From: Clostridiales bacterium UBA3277
GTDB lineage: Bacteria; Bacillota; Clostridia; Oscillospirales; Oscillospiraceae
Assembly: GCA_002362145.1 (NCBI GenBank)
Contig: DETX01000031.1
Location: 1 to 7,111, forward strand
Direction of reading: 5' to 3'
Length of the DNA: 7,111 nt
The stretch's first letter is position 1, and every line of letters starts with the position of its first letter. The notes beneath the pieces are model-generated. The model did not search any database and had not been told where the DNA came from. It worked only from the letters and a program-made list of their open reading frames with translations. Of the stretch, positions 5,953 to 7,111 are shown in pieces. Both the position numbers and the translations under genes were made by a program.

Positions 5953-6900
5953 TCAGCGCAGCTTGGGGGCGGGGACGGTGGAGAGAATCTCCCGCAGAAT
6001 CTGCTCCGGGGTTCTTCCCTGGGCCTCGGCCCGGGGGGACAGGAGCAGCCGGTGGGAGACGGTGCTGACAAAGACCTCCCGGACGTCCCCGGGGGTCACA
6101 TAGTCCCGGCCCCGGAGCCGGGCCACGGCCTTGGCCATGGCGGTGACGGAGAGAGTGGCCCGGGGGCTGGCTCCACGGCTGAGGTCGGGGTTTCCCCGGG
6201 TGGCGGTGATGAGGGCGACGATGTAGGAAACCACGCTGTCGCTGAGGTAGGTGTCCTCCACCGTGTCCTGGATGGCGGTGAGCTCCTCCCGGGTCATCAG
6301 GGCCGTGAGATTCTCCAGGGGATTGCCGCCCTGGCGGTTTTTGATCATGGCGGCCTCGTCCTTGGGACTGGGGTAGCCCAGGGAGAGTCGCACCATGAAC
6401 CGGTCCATCTGGCTGTCCGGCAGCAGGGAGGTGCCGGCGGCGCCGGTGGGATTCTGGGTGGCGATGACCACGAAGGGCCGGGGCAGGGGGTGGCTCACCC
6501 CGTCCACGGTGACCTGGCCCTCCTCCATGGCTTCCAGCAGGGCGGACTGGGTCCGGGAGGTGGCCCGGTTCAGCTCGTCCGCCAGGAAGAGGTTGCACAG
6601 CACGGCCCCGGGCTGATAGCACATCTCCCCGTCCCGGGGGACGCAGTAGCCCGTCACATCCGAGGGCAGAACGTCGGGGGTGAACTGGACCCGGCTGTAG
6701 CCCAGGTCCAAAACCCGGGAAAAGGCCAGGGCCATGGTGGTCTTGCCCACGCCGGGGATGTCCTCCAGCAAAATGTGGCCCCGGGCCAGAATGGCCGCCA
6801 GGACCCACAGCAGCACCGGGTCCTTGCCAACCACCACCGTGCGCACGGCGGCGAGAATCTGCTGGGCCCGGAGGGTGATTGAATCGTCTTTGGTCTGCAT
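5953..6900 (-). CDS. MoxR-type AAA+ ATPase
   Basis: A 315-residue cytoplasmic ATPase, the normal length for MoxR proteins, which act as chaperone-like remodellers of partner complexes. Walker A is EDIPGVGKTT (46-55) with Lys53. Walker B is LFLADELNR (104-112) with D108-E109. Sensor 1 is IATQNP (146-151), and PDSQMDRF (161-168) holds the arginine-finger region. RGASPRA (242-248) holds the sensor 2 Arg247. The C-terminal lid with DYVTPGDV (266-273) is typical, and all catalytic residues are present. The start at 6900 is chosen because AAAGGA (6908-6913) is 7 nt upstream and the family begins near here. An extension to 7032 would run through the promoter and is rejected. It is the first gene of a four-gene operon (ATPase, DUF58, transglutaminase-like, small protein). 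The symbol moxR is a family name, so the symbol is left blank. Confidence 0.95.
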   Translation of the reverse strand: MQTKDDSITLRAQQILAAVRTVVVGKDPVLLWVLAAILARGHILLEDIPGVGKTTMALAFSRVLDLGYSRVQFTPDVLPSDVTGYCVPRDGEMCYQPGAVLCNLFLADELNRATSRTQSALLEAMEEGQVTVDGVSHPLPRPFVVIATQNPTGAAGTSLLPDSQMDRFMVRLSLGYPSPKDEAAMIKNRQGGNPLENLTALMTREELTAIQDTVEDTYLSDSVVSYIVALITATRGNPDLSRGASPRATLSVTAMAKAVARLRGRDYVTPGDVREVFVSTVSHRLLLSPRAEAQGRTPEQILREILSTVPAPKLR

Positions 6901-6931
6901 AGCGTTGTCCTTTCCGCATTCTAATCGGATT

Positions 6932-6967
6932 TGGGGCCATTGTACCGCTTTTTCGGGGGAAAAACAA
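6932..6967 (-). promoter_or_regulatory. Promoter of the MoxR operon
   Basis: On the minus strand, TTGTTT (6962-6967) is followed after 17 nt by TACAAT (6939-6944). The -10 matches consensus in 5 of 6 positions, while the -35 is only partial. The transcript would start near 6932, giving a leader of about 31 nt that carries the Shine-Dalgarno AAAGGA at 6908-6913. Confidence 0.65.
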
Positions 6968-6979
6968 GGGGAAAGACTT

Positions 6980-7006
6980 AGGCAGGACCTTAAGAATTTC
7001 TTGCCT
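6980..7006. promoter_or_regulatory. Imperfect inverted repeat between divergent promoters (possible operator)
   Basis: AGGCAGGA (6980-6987) and TCTTGCCT (6999-7006) are inverted copies with one mismatch, around an 11-nt AT-rich centre containing CTTAAG. The repeat lies upstream of the -35 boxes of both divergent promoters (6967 and 7040), where a regulator could touch both. There is no direct evidence of binding, and a chance repeat of this quality is possible. Confidence 0.3.
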
Positions 7007-7039
7007 GGGGGAAATTCCCGGAAGAAAACCAATTATTTG

Positions 7040-7090
7040 TTGCAAACTTACAAAAACATGGTATGATAAATGTGAGATGTTACAGGAGTG
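7040..7090 (+). promoter_or_regulatory. Divergent promoter and RBS for a gene beyond the right edge
   Basis: TTGCAA (7040-7045) and TATGAT (7062-7067) are separated by 16 nt, with T/A-rich flanks. This is a good sigma-A-type promoter on the plus strand. AGGAG at 7084-7088 is a likely Shine-Dalgarno. The coding start is not clear. A GTG at 7088 is open to the edge but overlaps the Shine-Dalgarno, and no ATG or TTG lies at a suitable distance before the window ends. The gene itself therefore cannot be identified. Confidence 0.6.
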
Positions 7091-7111
7091 ATACTATTAC
7101 CTGATAAAAAT

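Noticed and set aside
5376..6882. Plus-strand open frames of 230 and 276 codons opposite DUF58 and the ATPase
   Set aside because: Both are Gly/Pro-rich shadow translations without a ribosome binding site. The minus-strand genes carry clear family motifs.
7088..7111. GTG start of a plus-strand gene at the right edge
   Set aside because: The frame is open to the edge, but the GTG overlaps the AGGAG and only eight codons are visible, so neither start nor identity can be supported.

Overview
The window reads as a GC-rich (about two thirds G+C by eye) chromosomal segment of a Firmicute-type bacterium. The Shine-Dalgarno sites are strong (GGAGG, AAGGAG) and the promoters are sigma-A-like. The gene content and the style of the intergenic repeats suggest a gut Clostridia lineage such as Oscillospiraceae (Flavonifractor/Lawsonibacter/Oscillibacter-like). 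That placement is an inference from style and was not tested by any search.

Layout from left to right. (1) Positions 1-560, minus strand: the N-terminal half of peptide chain release factor 1 (prfA), cut by the window edge. (2) 561-782: a gap between prfA and the upstream gene rlmA. It is mostly filled by a near-palindromic element of about 167 bp (619-785), MITE-like, whose outer end supplies the rlmA stop codon. (3) 783-1583, minus: a 23S rRNA guanine-N1 methyltransferase of the RlmA family with an intact zinc finger and SAM motif, and a very good promoter at 1603-1631. (4) 1677-2369, plus, divergent from rlmA: an exported NodB-type polysaccharide deacetylase, followed by a perfect 10-bp-stem terminator that should work in both directions. 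(5) 2421-2675: no gene, but a second type of intergenic repeat with imperfect inverted ends and a 14-bp direct repeat. (6) 2676-6900, minus: a tight four-gene operon, in transcription order a MoxR-type AAA+ ATPase, a DUF58 protein, a membrane-anchored transglutaminase-like protein and an unrecognised 94-residue protein. (7) 6901-7111: an intergenic region with the promoter of that operon and a divergent plus-strand promoter plus Shine-Dalgarno for a gene beyond the right edge.

How the genes relate. The MoxR/DUF58/transglutaminase trio is a widespread conserved cluster. The ATPase probably acts as a chaperone-like remodeller for the two membrane proteins, and the transglutaminase-like domain probably faces the outside. 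The genes are translationally coupled (1-nt gap, 8-nt overlap, 11-nt gap). rlmA and prfA are both translation genes (ribosome modification and termination). The deacetylase acts on cell-envelope polysaccharide.

I found no clear sign of a wholly new system. The items most worth a second look are the two intergenic repeat elements and the unrecognised small protein ending the MoxR operon.
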